Shown here: one piece after another, positions 27,447 to 38,880 of the stretch
How positions within the stretch are numbered: position 1 is the first letter of the stretch
Layout of the letters: each line of letters opens with the position of its first letter
Assembly (NCBI GenBank): GCA_023055355.1
Contig: JALJCS010000001.1
Span: 81,880,881-81,944,880, forward strand
Reading direction: 5' to 3'
Length of the DNA: 64,000 nt
DNA from: Agelaius tricolor
Lineage: Eukaryota; Chordata; Aves; Passeriformes; Icteridae
Translations under genes and position numbers: made by a program
Notes under the pieces: generated by a model
Databases searched by the model: none
What the model saw: only the letters and a program-made list of their open reading frames with translations
What the model was told of the DNA's origin: nothing

Positions 27447-30400
27447 CTGGAATGTAAGATAGATAAGATGTTAAGATGTTAGAAAGTCAATTTGTAAAAT
27501 CTTCATTTTTCTACAGACTTAAGCAAGTTGCACTGCAATTCCACCAAAGCCTATGTAAGTGCATGAAGAGGTTCACTCTAGTCCTCAGAAGGCTCAGAAA
27601 CTCATGGTTAGACATGTGACAAATCTTAGCAGGAACAAAGCAATATCATAATTCTTGAAGATTAAATGCTGTCACTTCAGTTACATGTAAGCTAAGTTGG
27701 CACTCTGAAACTTAACTTTCAAGGCAAGTTCTGCATTTTTATATTAAAGAAAAAAAGCAAAGATGTCCTGCAAGACTAGACATCTACACCTTAAGATTTG
27801 TGATGTAAGGATTATGTGTGCAGGCTGATGGCAGCGCCTCCTTAGGTCATGCTATATTGTAGTTCACAACATGTCTGATGGGCATAAATAACATCTGTTC
27901 CTTGTACTACATGGCAAAATTGTTTTATAGAATGCAGAGTAAATTAACTGGTTATCAATGTTGTATACATACATATATTAGCATACAAATACCATGTATC
28001 AAAAAAAGACTTACATATTCATCCAGAATGAGGTATGAATCCCTCATCTGTAATAGATCAAAAGAAAATACTAAATTAATGTACAAATCAAAATTCCATT
28101 CCACTGAAAAAGGAGGGACAAAACAAGCAACTATTCATTCAAGGTCTGATACAAGTCTTTGAAACAGTTGCTGTATCACCACTGTTTCAGTGAGTTTGGA
28201 TGAAATTTATAGAAATAAATGTCAGAATTACTAGAAAAACTTTATGTATGAATAAATTAGTAATTCCTGGAATATTACCTCTCCAGTGTCTAAGTGAAAT
28301 GTGGGTGCCCAACTGGGCAAAGGTATTTTAAATAATATCCAAGTTTTCTATTAACTTCTACACCAGAAGAACTTAAAGTTTTGCATGCTGGAATGATTAT
28401 GCCATTTTCCAAACAAATGACATGACCATTTTAACTGGAATGTTTAATTATAACCCCACCAAACAAAGGTATTCTGCTGGCTCAAAGGCTAAAAAGCTCT
28501 CAGGTCTCCACAAAGAAATATGCCAACAGCTGAAATAAGACATGTTTGCTTAGCTAAGTGGGCATCTCCTAAGTCCTTCTTAAAATTCTCTGGGTAGCTG
28601 AGGCTTGCTGCTGTATAGAACAGGGAATCTGATCAATTTGGTGTTCATCTTTCACACAGGTTTACCAGAAATCAGAAACAGTTTTCTGGAACGAAACCTA
28701 CCATGGGAAGCCTTTTTTGTAGGACTTCTATTATTAAAAAAAAAAAAAAAAAAGAAAAAGTAGAAACAGTTCTGGGTTCTCATCTTAACCCTTTCTCTGA
28801 TGAGTGCTCCCTCTCACCAAATACCTCAAATGCTAACTGCACAGCCCCACTTTTAGATCTTACATAGCAAAGACAACCCAGTGTGCTCGCTTAACCTCTA
28901 CATACATTAAGAATTAAACTGTAAATGGAGTCCTTATCTGTGGAAAGGAAAAGGAACACAAGATGGGAGATTTAATGCATTCCTGAACTTGGTTCAACTT
29001 GCTATTTCTTCACTTAGTTCATAAACTTTCCTAACATTGAGTCTTCTAACTCTCCTCATTCCATCTTTAGGGTCTGTAGGCATTTAAAAAATGGCCTGAG
29101 CTGCACCTTAGGCACCTAAGTCCTTTAGTGTGGTTACTGTAAGCTGGATGGTAGCTGATCAAGTTAACTGGTAGGCTTTGCAGGAGCACAAGGAGTCTTC
29201 TCCTGATTAAAGAGCCTGAGTGTGCAAACCAAAGGAGTTCAGACAGAAAATGTTAAAAATGCAACTTTATTGTGAGAGGGATTACCCAAAAGTACTATTA
29301 GTTGGGTACTGTTCCTCAGTACCCAATACAGTGCTGGTTGGGATGCTGTCTTAGTCACGTAGGTTGATGGCACTGGCATAATGTGACATCACAGTCAATC
29401 TCTATTAGGAAACTAGACTTAGACTATAAAGGGTGTTTACAATAACTCTGAAATTTTCAGGATCTTGTGCCCAAGTCAGGAAGAGTATCCACAGGACTGG
29501 GAACAATGGGTTTTTCCTCTTCCTAATAACTTTGTTGTCAATGAAAAGCCTTAAGAAAAATTTAAAATCTTGGCTTCCACTATAACAAAAGCAGTTGCTG
29601 ATAAAGTTGTACTGAACCTCTTCTAAGCCACTATTAACAGGGAAAGTATTAATTGCCATGAAAATTTTTTGTTCCTTTCAAATATTCTAGCATTATTTAA
29701 AAATAAAGTTACAAAGGGACAATTTCATTTTTACCTTCTGATTAGATTCAGGTACCAAGCAGGAGACATCTTTGTGGCGATCCAGGAATCGATCAAAGTC
29801 TTCATCACTGATAACAAATTTTTCTGCTTCTCTTAGAGCATCCTCACCACTGTTCTCCCCTTCGATAATCAGGCACTGGAATACCTGGACAAAGAAAGCA
29901 CCCGGGTAAGACTTTATGTTTTCACTTGCCTTGAGGGTAAGAGACTTCAGTCTCAGTAGCAATGTCTAATTTTTCTGTCAGTGGAGACAAAATGACACAA
30001 TTTGTCATAACTGAATACTCCACAAAGGGCATGATGCAGATTTACTTTTTGTAAATTAACATTACATAGCTCTAAATGTTATAAATTATGATTTTCCTTA
30101 CTGTTTGAGATTTCATTTAGAATGGTTTTTGGGCCTTGTTTTTTTTCTGAGAAATTCTGTGTCTATAACAATATTCATGAGGCAAATAATGAGATATTAC
30201 TCCACATGTTCTCCCATATTTATGTCACATTATATCTACCCATTTTCAAACTTATTTCTAGTAAAAAAATAATAATATGTGTACACTCACCTCTAATACT
30301 CTGTAAGAGAAAATTAATATACACTTATGTGGATGCTATGGGACAGAGAAAGAGAAACGGCAAGCATTTCTCACAGTGGCTTGTGAGAAGTTTTAGGGAG

Positions 30401-32400
30401 CTGGAAAGATGTGACAACTTGTTGACTATAAACAATTTGCATGTGGTGGTTTTTCTACTTTATTTTTCTGTTCCTCTCAAGGACAGTGCATGAGAAAGAT
30501 GTTTCTGTTAGCCAATAGAATAGAATCTATCATACCACTCTATAAAAACCGTGCCGTTCTTTTGATTAAAGCCTTCTTTGCCTTTTCTATGATCCTGCCT
30601 CTCGCCTGTTCCTGCCCCGACCCCAGCACACGAGTGACACACTTATATCTTGCTAACAAGATATTGACTTTAGTGTGCCATTGTTCAGTAATTTTTCCTA
30701 ATTTTCTCTACGCCATAACATATTTTCACATGTTAAAGGCTTTCTGTGCTAATTTTAATATATTAAAACAACCTAGATCTACACACACCAAAACAGTAAT
30801 TTTCTGTACATGACACAACCAAAAAAAGATTCTTGACATACTGGGCTCCATTTAAGTGCTGAATGAGATAGAACCTATCTCAGCACCATGCAACATTGAC
30901 AAGAAGGCTCCTAAGACCAGCCCAGGCTGGAGCTGGAGGTAAGACTCAGGTCAATAGAGGTTCAGACAACTCCAGGACTTCATTATTACTTTTGTTGAAC
31001 AGGAAACATGTGGTATATACTACTTTCTTACCTTCCAGCGCACTGGGTTCAGTGCCTTGATCTGCTCATTCATATCTTCCTCAACATTAAATCTGTTGAT
31101 GACTGAATTTATTTTAAAAGCAACTGCATACTCTCGGCACCACTGCCTCAGTTTATGGAGATTTTCCACATGGTTCTTCTTTCCTTGACGACGGCCAATT
31201 AAAATGTTGACATCCTCATTAAAACTATCACATGAAATTGCCAGAATATCTAAATATTCACCTGAAAAGAAGTTTTAAAAATTGATTAATATCCAGTCCC
31301 TCAGCTAAAAGCTGTCAGGACTCTAGTCACTTTCACTTCCTTGTCATCTGTCACAAAATGCCACGTTAATGCAGTTCTGTGGAGTCATTGCATCAACCAC
31401 AAAAGCCACAGCAACAGCAGCATAGAAACACATAGTTTGTGTGTGTATGTGTCCCCAGCATTATGGAAACAGGTGGAACATACAGAAACATTTGGTATAA
31501 TGGTGTAATAATTGTTTTGTTGCATCATTATACCAAAAAGTTTTTGTGGTATAATGCCTACCTTTACAGGATATAATCAACACTGTTTCACTGGCATTTA
31601 CATTTGATTTGCATTTACTAAAACTTAAGCACTAAGAAACCATCTCCGACTTGCCCCCAAGCCCATCCATGGGTGAGGCTGCCCCACGGAGGCTCCCCAG
31701 TCCTGCCAGTGCAGCTGTGCCCAGTGCTCCCTCCTTACCGTACTTCTCAAACCATTGCTTTCTGATCAGGCTGCCATTGCTGACAATGCTGACACTTGGG
31801 AGCTCCAACTCCTGCTTGCAAAACTGGACCAGTTTGCCTACAAATTCGCCTCTGTCCTGAAGAAATGGTTCTCCTCCCGAGAAATTGATTTTCTCCATTC
31901 CTAGAGAAGGACCAAAGAAAGATGCTATGAACAACCTCTGCTGCCCGTCACCTGCTCCTGTTCAATGTTATCAATGCCCCACGGCAGCGGGACAAGGGAC
32001 ATCCCCGGGATAACTTTTTCCACGGCACTTGGTCCTGCGGAGTCCCCCTTCCCCGGTTCCCTCCGGACCCACCTCCCCTGGACTCACCTCCTTCCTTGAG
32101 CATCGCCAGCCCCCGCTTGGCCTCCTCCAGGGGCAGCACGAAGGAGGTCTTGGCCGTGTGGAAGCAGAAGCCGCACTTGTAGTTGCACTGCCGGGTGAAG
32201 TGGTAATTGACGCTGGTGGGCGTCGGGGCCGCGTCGTCCCCTTCCTGCTCCCGCTGCGGCCGGGGAGACGAGTCCCGCCAGCCGGGCAGGGACAGGGACA
32301 GGGGAGCCAGGCTCCAGCACAGCGCGCCCAGGCGCCCTCGCAGTGCCGCCAGCACCGCCCGCCCGACGGACAGCAGCCGGGCCAGCAGGACCAGCTGCAT
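27282..32400 (-). CDS. RSAD2: Viperin (radical SAM domain-containing protein 2), six exons, intact
   Basis: Interferon-induced antiviral radical-SAM enzyme. The known family role is conversion of CTP to ddhCTP, a chain terminator of viral RNA polymerases, at the ER and lipid-droplet surface. Joining 32400-32088, 31900-31739, 31261-31032, 29884-29735, 28047-28015 and 27446-27282 gives 1053 nt and 350 residues (human about 361). All junctions are GT-AG with consistent phase. The N terminus (about residues 1-40) is hydrophobic with spaced Arg and fits the membrane-binding amphipathic helix. The 4Fe-4S motif CNYKCGFC has Cys72, Cys76 and Cys79. The SAM-binding GGEP is at 113-116. The C terminus ends KLDW, whose last Trp is the known contact for the Fe-S assembly factor CIAO1. 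The start is the first ATG after the promoter. Intron 3 holds a solo LTR and intron 2 a 47-nt hairpin. CMPK2 lies head to head about 6.8 kb away. Confidence 0.98.
28015..28047 (-). CDS. RSAD2: RSAD2 coding exon 5 (33-nt micro-exon)
   Basis: 33 nt encoding [11 protein letters not shown] (residues 286-296), with acceptor ATTACAG|ATG and donor GAATAT|GTAAGTC. It corresponds to the [11 protein letters not shown] segment of mammalian viperin. It is too short for ordinary open-frame searches but is required to keep the conserved protein continuous. Confidence 0.95.
29735..29884 (-). CDS. RSAD2: RSAD2 coding exon 4
   Basis: 150 nt, phase 0 at both ends, acceptor GTCCAG|GTAT and donor CAGAAG|GTAAAA. 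It encodes residues 236-285, from [11 protein letters not shown] to CLVPESNQK, in the conserved C-terminal part of the viperin barrel. Confidence 0.97.
30328..30639 (+). mobile_element. Solo LTR (endogenous retroviral) in RSAD2 intron 3
   Basis: A 312-bp element starts TGTGG, ends GTGACA and is flanked by identical 6-bp direct repeats, CACTTA (30322-30327 and 30640-30645). In the plus orientation it has a CCAAT box (30512-30516), TATAAAA (30541-30547) and an ATTAAA polyA signal (30565-30570), followed by a C-rich U5-like stretch. There is no internal retroviral sequence, so it is a solo LTR. A 6-bp target duplication is usual for class II (ERVK-like) elements. It is antisense to RSAD2. It contains a GAAAGAGAAAC ISRE core at 30348-30358. 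Confidence 0.8.
30348..30358 (+). promoter_or_regulatory. ISRE core inside the intronic LTR
   Basis: GAAAGAGAAAC matches the GAAANNGAAAC interferon-stimulated response element core exactly. It lies about 190 bp upstream of the LTR's own TATA box. Activity is inferred. Confidence 0.45.
31032..31261 (-). CDS. RSAD2: RSAD2 coding exon 3
   Basis: 230 nt with acceptor TTTTCAG|GT and donor GGAAG|GTAAG. It completes Gly159 and ends in phase 0 after Lys235. It encodes core barrel segments including [12 protein letters not shown] (160-171), [24 protein letters not shown] and LNPVRWK. These are nearly identical to mammalian viperin. Confidence 0.98.
31491..31537. repeat. Intronic inverted repeat / hairpin (RSAD2 intron 2)
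   Basis: The arms TTTGGTATAATGGTG (31491-31505) and CATCATTATACCAAA (31523-31537) pair over 14 of 15 positions around a 17-nt loop. A third, partial copy of the motif, GGTATAATG, follows at about 31548-31556. It could be a small MITE relic or an RNA hairpin in the intron. Confidence 0.7.
31739..31900 (-). CDS. RSAD2: RSAD2 coding exon 2
   Basis: 162 nt with acceptor CTAG|GAATGG and donor TACG|GTAAGG, phase 1 at both ends. It encodes [18 protein letters not shown] and on to FEKYG, and carries the SAM-binding GGEP motif (residues 113-116). It matches vertebrate viperin closely. Confidence 0.97.
32088..32400 (-). CDS. RSAD2: RSAD2 coding exon 1
   Basis: 313 coding nt, residues 1-104 plus the first base of Gly105. 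It encodes the membrane-associating N terminus, a variable linker (about residues 41-60) and the radical-SAM cysteine motif (Cys72, Cys76, Cys79). The donor is GGAG|GTGAGT at 32088/32087. The exon is GC-rich and lies in the promoter CpG island. The start ATG is at 32400-32398. Confidence 0.97.
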
Positions 32401-32430
32401 GGCTCGGCTCGGCTCGGCTCGGACCCGGCG

Positions 32431-32666
32431 AGATGCGCTGCTGTTTCGGACCCTCCTGGGCACGGTTCGACTGGACTTGATTCGGCTGGGGTCGGTTTGG
32501 CTGGTCTGGGTTCAGCTCAATCCGACCCGGCTCGGCTCGGACTCGGCGAGATGCGCTGCTGTTTCGGACCCTCCTGGGCACGGTTCGACTGGACTTGATT
32601 CGGCTGGGGTCGGTTTGGCTGGTCTCGGTTCACTTCAATCCGACCCGGCTCGGCTCAGCTCGGCTC
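32431..32666. repeat. 118-bp tandem duplication in RSAD2 5'UTR
   Basis: The block beginning AGATGCGCTGCTGTTTCGGA occurs at 32431 and again at 32549. The copies run in parallel for about 118 bp with only a few differences near their ends. GGCTC/GGCTCA pentamer arrays flank both copies (32400-32422 and 32647-32672). It lies between the RSAD2 ATG and its inferred transcription start, so it should lengthen the 5'UTR. Neither copy contains an ATG on the minus strand. Confidence 0.9.
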
Positions 32667-32699
32667 GGCTCGCAGGCTGCAGAGAGGTGTCCGGCGCTC

Positions 32700-32830
32700 C
32701 GCACTTAAATGTGCGGTGACCGCCTCCCCTCCCCGCCCGTCCCGCCCCGCCGTGCAGGACGGCGGGGAACAGCTCGGTTTCGTTTTCCCTTCTCCCAGAA
32801 GCGAAACTTGGCACCGAGACGCGATGTTTT
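32700..32830 (-). promoter_or_regulatory. RSAD2: RSAD2 interferon-responsive promoter
   Basis: The minus strand carries GAAAACGAAAC (plus positions 32777-32787), an exact ISRE core. A second IRF-type site, AGAAGCGAAACT, lies in the opposite orientation at 32797-32808. A TATA-like ATTTAAGT at about 32704-32711 would place the start near 32,670-32,680. RSAD2 is a well-known ISGF3/IRF target with ISREs close to its start, so the arrangement fits direct interferon control. The whole region (32.03-32.9 kb) is GC-rich. Confidence 0.75.
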
Positions 32831-35800
32831 CCTTCTCCCGCCTGCCCCACCCGTGACTGCAGAGTCCCCACGCTCCAGAGCCGCTTCTCGGCCCCGGCCA
32901 CCGCAGATGCCGCCGACTGCCCGGGGCTGGGAGCAGGTTTGAGCACCTCTGGGTTTGAGCGGGTCTAGAACCTGGGACCCCTCTTGGTGTGTGAGGTCTC
33001 AGTGACTTTGGCTCCTGTCGTTAAACTCGTGTAGCAGGGGGAAAACTGAGCTTGTATAACTGCACTGCACCTTTGTCAGGCATTCAAGAGCTCCTGTAAG
33101 TTTAAACAGTTTTGCATGGAAAAGCAACCCAAGTGAGGAAGCCTGATTACTTCAGATACATGAAAAGAAAGTAATTGCAGGTTCTTTGATTCTTGGTCTC
33201 AATAATGCTCCTCAAGCAAAGCTGCTGCACCAAGTTGAGCACATGGTTAGCCTTAGCAGAAACAGCTGGCAGCCTGAGGTGAGACATTGGTGGCTGCCCA
33301 CTCGTGGTAACACCAGGAGAGACCAGGACAAAGCTGCCAGTTACCATATTCCTCAGTTCCTTGGTGGTACAACAGGTACTGCTGGAGAAGGAGCTCCTCC
33401 ATGGTAATACCAGTTGCTATCTTCAGTCTTCAGTGTATTCAGACACACCAACAAGATTGTCACAAATTTTCAGCCTCACTTTGTCTTCACTCAGCCTGTC
33501 CTCGCTCTTGCGTGGGCTGTTTAACGTTGCCACTACTGCCAAGGTACGGTCATACTCAAATCATACCTTCCACCTGCATGTTGTCAAGGGCCTAAAATGG
33601 AGCTTCCCTCACTTCCATTGACCAGCCCAGCCAGAACTGCTGGTGTAGCCAAGCAGTCTTGCCCTCATCTTCCCTTCTTTTTATTTCTCCCTTCGAAAAA
33701 AGGGGTAGAACTATCTTCATCCTGTGCAATTTTCATGGGAAACAAAACCTGCTTGTGAATAAGAAGTGTTAATTGGGCTTGTCATTGCCTATTGTCGAAT
33801 TCCTGTCATCTTTCCTTCACTTTCCTGGAGGTGATCTACTGGCTGAATAATGTCTGGATCAGCAAAAACCATTCTGAGCAGTTTTTATTGTTTGAAGGGT
33901 TTTTATTATTGTTTCTATAAGCTGTTTCTTGCTGGCACAGGTTCATACTACTAGGGCAGGATGAGAAACTTCTTGCTGTGTCTGGCTCCAGTAATGCCCT
34001 CTCACATGCTGCAGCATGATGTGAAACATCTCACTTCTGAGGCTTTCCAAAATGGTCTGAGAGGCTGTCAGCAGAGATTATTCCAGCAGGAGTTAACTGT
34101 GTGCTCTTCCAGTTCCTTGAGCTTTATGTAAGACACAAGATTAAGGATAAAAGCAGTATATTCTAATAAATAAAGAGTTTGTTGATCACAAACTTGAAAA
34201 TATGATTGGGAAGGGAGGTGGACAAGACAATGCAAATTTAAACTGAAATCTGATATTGGAGTTGCTAATTGGTAGCTTCAATGTTTCAATTAATTTGGAG
34301 AATTCTGATATGCCCTCTTTCTTCCTCACTCCATACATCCCTTCTGTTGCATGGTAGGAATCCTATTTCATGTGTTACCTTCTCTGGCCCCAATTCAAAT
34401 TCCCTTCTGTCCTCACTCATATCCCTTGTTCATGTCAAGTTAAGCCAATGCAGGTGTAGGAACTACAGTCTTTCTCTCTTCTTTGAGATGGCAGGCTCAT
34501 GACTAGCCCTGAGCTTGTTGCCTAGTACCTCAGCTGGCCAGAAAAATTAGGTTCAAAATACTTAATTTCCACAGTCAGTAAAGAACCCTTGATGATTACC
34601 AATTTCTCTCGACACAAGAATTACATCTGATACCCAAACATTCCAAAAACATGTCAGAAAAATATTGCTCAATAAATCAGAAAATGAAAACATTAGCATT
34701 TTTGGACTGTTTTTCTTTGAAAACACACATCTCCATTTCAAGGAACAAAACATGCAGAGAACTTTGCACCCAAGCATACTTAAGGCTTCTTCTTTGCAAT
34801 CCTATCAGTGCTTTCTTAGAAAAATGGAAATTATAGTTCCTTTTACTTTTTGCCTCAACTAAGTATGTTTTCAGATTACACTCTCTGCTTTACTGTAAAG
34901 CCTCTCAAAGTAAACTCAGACCAGGATGTGGCCCCTTCCTATATACAAGACCCAGCAGCATCAAGGACACTCACATTTTACATCCCAAACTTTCTTAGCT
35001 CACAGGCTCTATGGTAAGGCCTTCAAGAAAACACAGATGTGCATTTTTATGCACAAGCTTTGAATCTACAAGAAATATTGCAAGCTAGAACTCTACGGAA
35101 ATTTTCTGTCCTGATGGCTTCAGGAAGAACCTCAGAAAAGCAAGAATAAATATTCTCTGAAATTTGTAGGAAGTATGATTCTTTCCTCTAGCTTTCTACA
35201 GAAGCCATCTTACAGTGGCACGATGGAGTCACAGTAATAAAAATGTTTCTGTATTCCAAATCTGTATCTAAAAACCCTTTAAAGATTAATATATTTTTTC
35301 AAAAATTATTGAATAATGTTATTAATAGTGCACTAGATAATAAATAAGTACACAACTAGCATGGAAGAATCCAAAGGGATAAACATAGATAATGCTCTTG
35401 TGCCTATATAATATTCTATATAAAATCTATATAATATTTATCGAATTAATGTAATTTTATATTTGAAATAAATTTATTGCTTTCTCCAGAATGGCCATTT
35501 GGCAGTTCCAGTCAAACAGTATTTTGCTAGGCAAACCAAACTACTGATACAAACATAAAAAAGGTTAAAAGAGGAGTCATATCACATCACCTGGGAGGAC
35601 CAGAAACCATCCAAGGACAACCAGACAACTCATGCAAATCATGCAATGGCAGATGCAATTTTAGTGTTTGGTAAATGTATTACTTCTTGCTCTAGTCTCA
35701 TCTGGAAACTATCTCTTTCTCATTGCATCTGCAGCACTATAAATGCAAATCTGTCAAGGACCTTGGACTTAGAGTGACTCAGCTCTCCTTGGGATGAAAA

Positions 35801-38800
35801 AATCCAAGGGGAAATTACCAAACAGAAAGCTCAAACCCACATGCAATTAAGTTATGAAAGACATATGAAACACACAGTATGACTATAGATACAGATTAGG
35901 CACATTTGAAAGAAGTCCACCATAGACCCTTAATAGTGTAGATGTGATTTCCCATTCAGGAAGTATTAAAAAGATGATTTCTATGATCTAGGAAAAGATC
36001 ATAGACTTTTAGAATGATAGAATACCAGGTTGGGAGGGACCTCAAGGATCAACAGATCCTTTCTTGACAAAAGTATGTTGAGAGAAGGATTTTTCTGTGT
36101 CCTTTCCATAACCTCCCCCAAATATCTGGCAGTGGCCACTGTCATGGGCAGAAGAGGAATCTCTCTTGGCCTGACACTAACTGCCTTCTGTGTTCTTATG
36201 GTCTTATCCCCAGATCTTTTTCTTTACTGGAAGGCCATTTATTGATATTCTTTAAAGTTTATTTTGCATTAAAAGAGCAGTTTTATTTGTGTGTATTCCA
36301 TGTACCTACTCATTTTATGTGCCTTTGACTTAAGTTTTTCCTGCCTATGTATCAGACAGCTGTTTCCAGGACTGTACACTTAGATATATTCTTAAGTTAC
36401 AGGCTAATCAATTTCCATGCTTTGGTTTTGATTTTTTTTTCTCTTTTTCCATTTTGTGTGGATCAAAACTTTTTGAATATTCAAATGGTCTCTTGTCACT
36501 GTATCTCATCCCCATGGCTCTATGTAAGCACAGTGGACACTCAAAGATGTAAAAATGCTCCTAAGCAGTGTTTTGTACATAATTAGCACATTTGTTCTTC
36601 AACATTGCTTCATATTATACAGAGGACAAAATTATAAAGGTCCTTGTAGAGAGGCTGAAAAAGTCATACTGTCTCCACTGATTTTAAATACAACAAAGCA
36701 TCTTGGGCATAAAAAGACAACTCTCTTTTCCTATATTTTTACTTGAATCCTGAAAGAGGCTACTTTAAAGTAATTAGGCAGAAGAACAGGCATCACATGC
36801 CTATTATGAATGATCTCATAAGCATTTTATAAATGAAGGAGTCACCACCAGCTTGTAATTAGGTTATATCAAGGCAGTGAGATGGGAAAAGGAAAAAGAG
36901 AAAATGAAAGTAAGTGCTTTCCATTTGTTCAGCAGAGAGGGGAAAGGCAACAGTAGCATTGGAGATAAAACAAACATAACAGGCCAACAACAACAAAACA
37001 AAAAAAAAAAAAAAAAAAGCTGAGAGGTCAATGAGGGAAATCGCCAGCTTTACAAGCACTTTTGAAATGAAACTTGGCTGCAAGTCAAGTTGGACCTCAA
37101 GCAAACAAATGAACAGAAAAGTGGCAGGTAAGTTTCAGTATAAAGGTGAGGCAGTGCAGATCCAAAAGAGTCATTGAAACCTTGTGTACCTGATGCTGAG
37201 CTCAGCAGTGGCACTTGTGCTCAGGAAGGACATCTTAGTCACTGTGGCTTCTCCTCTGAAATCAATGGCTCTGTGGGAGGAAGCAGAGAAAAAAAGTCAG
37301 CTTAAAGCTTAGTGTCACCCAGAAACAAGGTAGATTGCATTACTCTCCTGGTCTGTGAAACTTTGGTAAGTGTAACCAAAGTAACTGACTACTGGTCCAG
37401 TTCAGGTCTCCACATCTTAGCAGGACCTTACAGTTAAACTTATCCTTGTTTCTAACTGATCAAGGGGATGAAGCAGCTGCCTTACAAAAGGATAGAGGCT
37501 GTCATTTCTGACATGAAAAAGCTGAAGGGGAAATCTTAGTGATCTTTTAAAAATCCTGTATGTAATAAATAAACTGAATGTTGAACTGTTATTCACCAAA
37601 ACCAGTAACATTATTAGAAGGGGCACTCGTTGAAATAAAGATGTGCGCTAAAAACTTACAAAATTTTTATGCAACAGTAGGATTGCTGGGATTGGAGACC
37701 ACAGGGGTTTGTGGAGGTAGATTGTATCACATTTAGCCAGCTCCATGAGCAAGGGTCCACAACAGGTGCTGAAAGATGAGGATATACTGTTTAACATTCC
37801 TGATTCAGTGACCGTGGAGGTTGGAAGAGCACAAGGACTAGGAGAAGGGACCATGAATAAGCCAGGCATGAACAGCATGTCATTCTGCCAGACAAAATAT
37901 TGGCTGACAAGAGCCCCTACTCTTAATCAGTGTGTATTATTATGGTCTTAAAACTATCTATTGGCTTCCTGTGTAATGAACTATGTTTTACCCTGTGTCT
38001 TCTGGTATCCACACCCAGATGCCATAGCCATGTGTTTGAGTGATGTGGAATGGTGCTGGAGTTCTCAGGTATGAAACAGCCTTAAAAAGAACCAAATGAA
38101 TTTTGGTACATGATGCTGGGACTGTATTGAAGGGCTTCCAAGGCTAAGTTCCCAGCTGTGGCTCTGGCCCAGACTTCCATCAGCTTCTTTGGGATGGGCA
38201 GTTTCCAACTAGTACAGATGATCTGCAACTGGTACTGCCAACCAGCTGCTCCCCTCTCCCTGCAGTTACACTAAGTAAAAGGTACTTGTGCAGGCGTTTG
38301 AGATGACCAGAGGAAGACAGGTTTCCAAGGATTTTCTTGCACAGTCTATTAGTTAAAAAAACACATCAGAAGTTTAACTTTAGATATCTCTAAGTGGCAG
38401 TTCTCCAACTATTGTAAAAGAGAAGTTTTCTAAAGAGATGCAGGTTCTGCAACATTTTAAGTTACATCTTCTGAAAACTCAAAAACTACGTTTTAGGCAG
38501 TGTTACTCATAGCAGCTGTCACAAGACTAAGTCTGTGCTACTGCTATTTGCAGTGTTTCTGGTTCCTACATCTGAGCTGATGAAAGCTGAAATTAGCCAT
38601 TGCAAAATTGCTTGGGAAATGACAACAGGCTTCTAAAAGTCCAGTTTACCCCCAAAATTATTTGTGTCTGTTGGTCTTGATATCAAGGCACTGAATTACC
38701 AAATAATGGGGTCAAGTTACTGATATGCCTGACAGCCCAGGGCTGCTTCGGCACTGCAACTCAATAAACTAGTTCGGTTTGGGTTAGAACTTTTCATTTT

Positions 38801-38880
38801 GGGCCAGTCGTAAGCAGCGGAATATATCTGCACTTCTAATATTTTTTAATTTTTTTTTTTTTTAGAAGATCGCCAGGATT
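32830..38880. other. Spacer between divergent RSAD2 and CMPK2 promoters
   Basis: About 6 kb of mostly AT-rich, non-coding sequence. It contains a CR1-like tail at about 36008-36050 (minus), an AT-rich block at 35400-35470, a poly-A run at 37000-37018 and a poly-T run at 38852-38864. No exon or ncRNA was recognised. Any element here could serve both interferon-induced genes. Confidence 0.6.
36008..36050 (-). mobile_element. CR1-like 3' tail fragment
   Basis: 'tagaatgatagaat' followed by 'caggttgggagggacctc' and 'aaggatca' reads as a reverse-oriented CR1 3' end. The sequence beyond about 36055 diverges and I cannot assign it. Confidence 0.5.

Noticed and set aside
32401..32581. Upstream starts extending viperin or giving an overlapping uORF
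   Set aside because: The codons at 32463 and 32581 are GTG, not ATG. No ATG exists between the RSAD2 start at 32400 and the TATA-like box.
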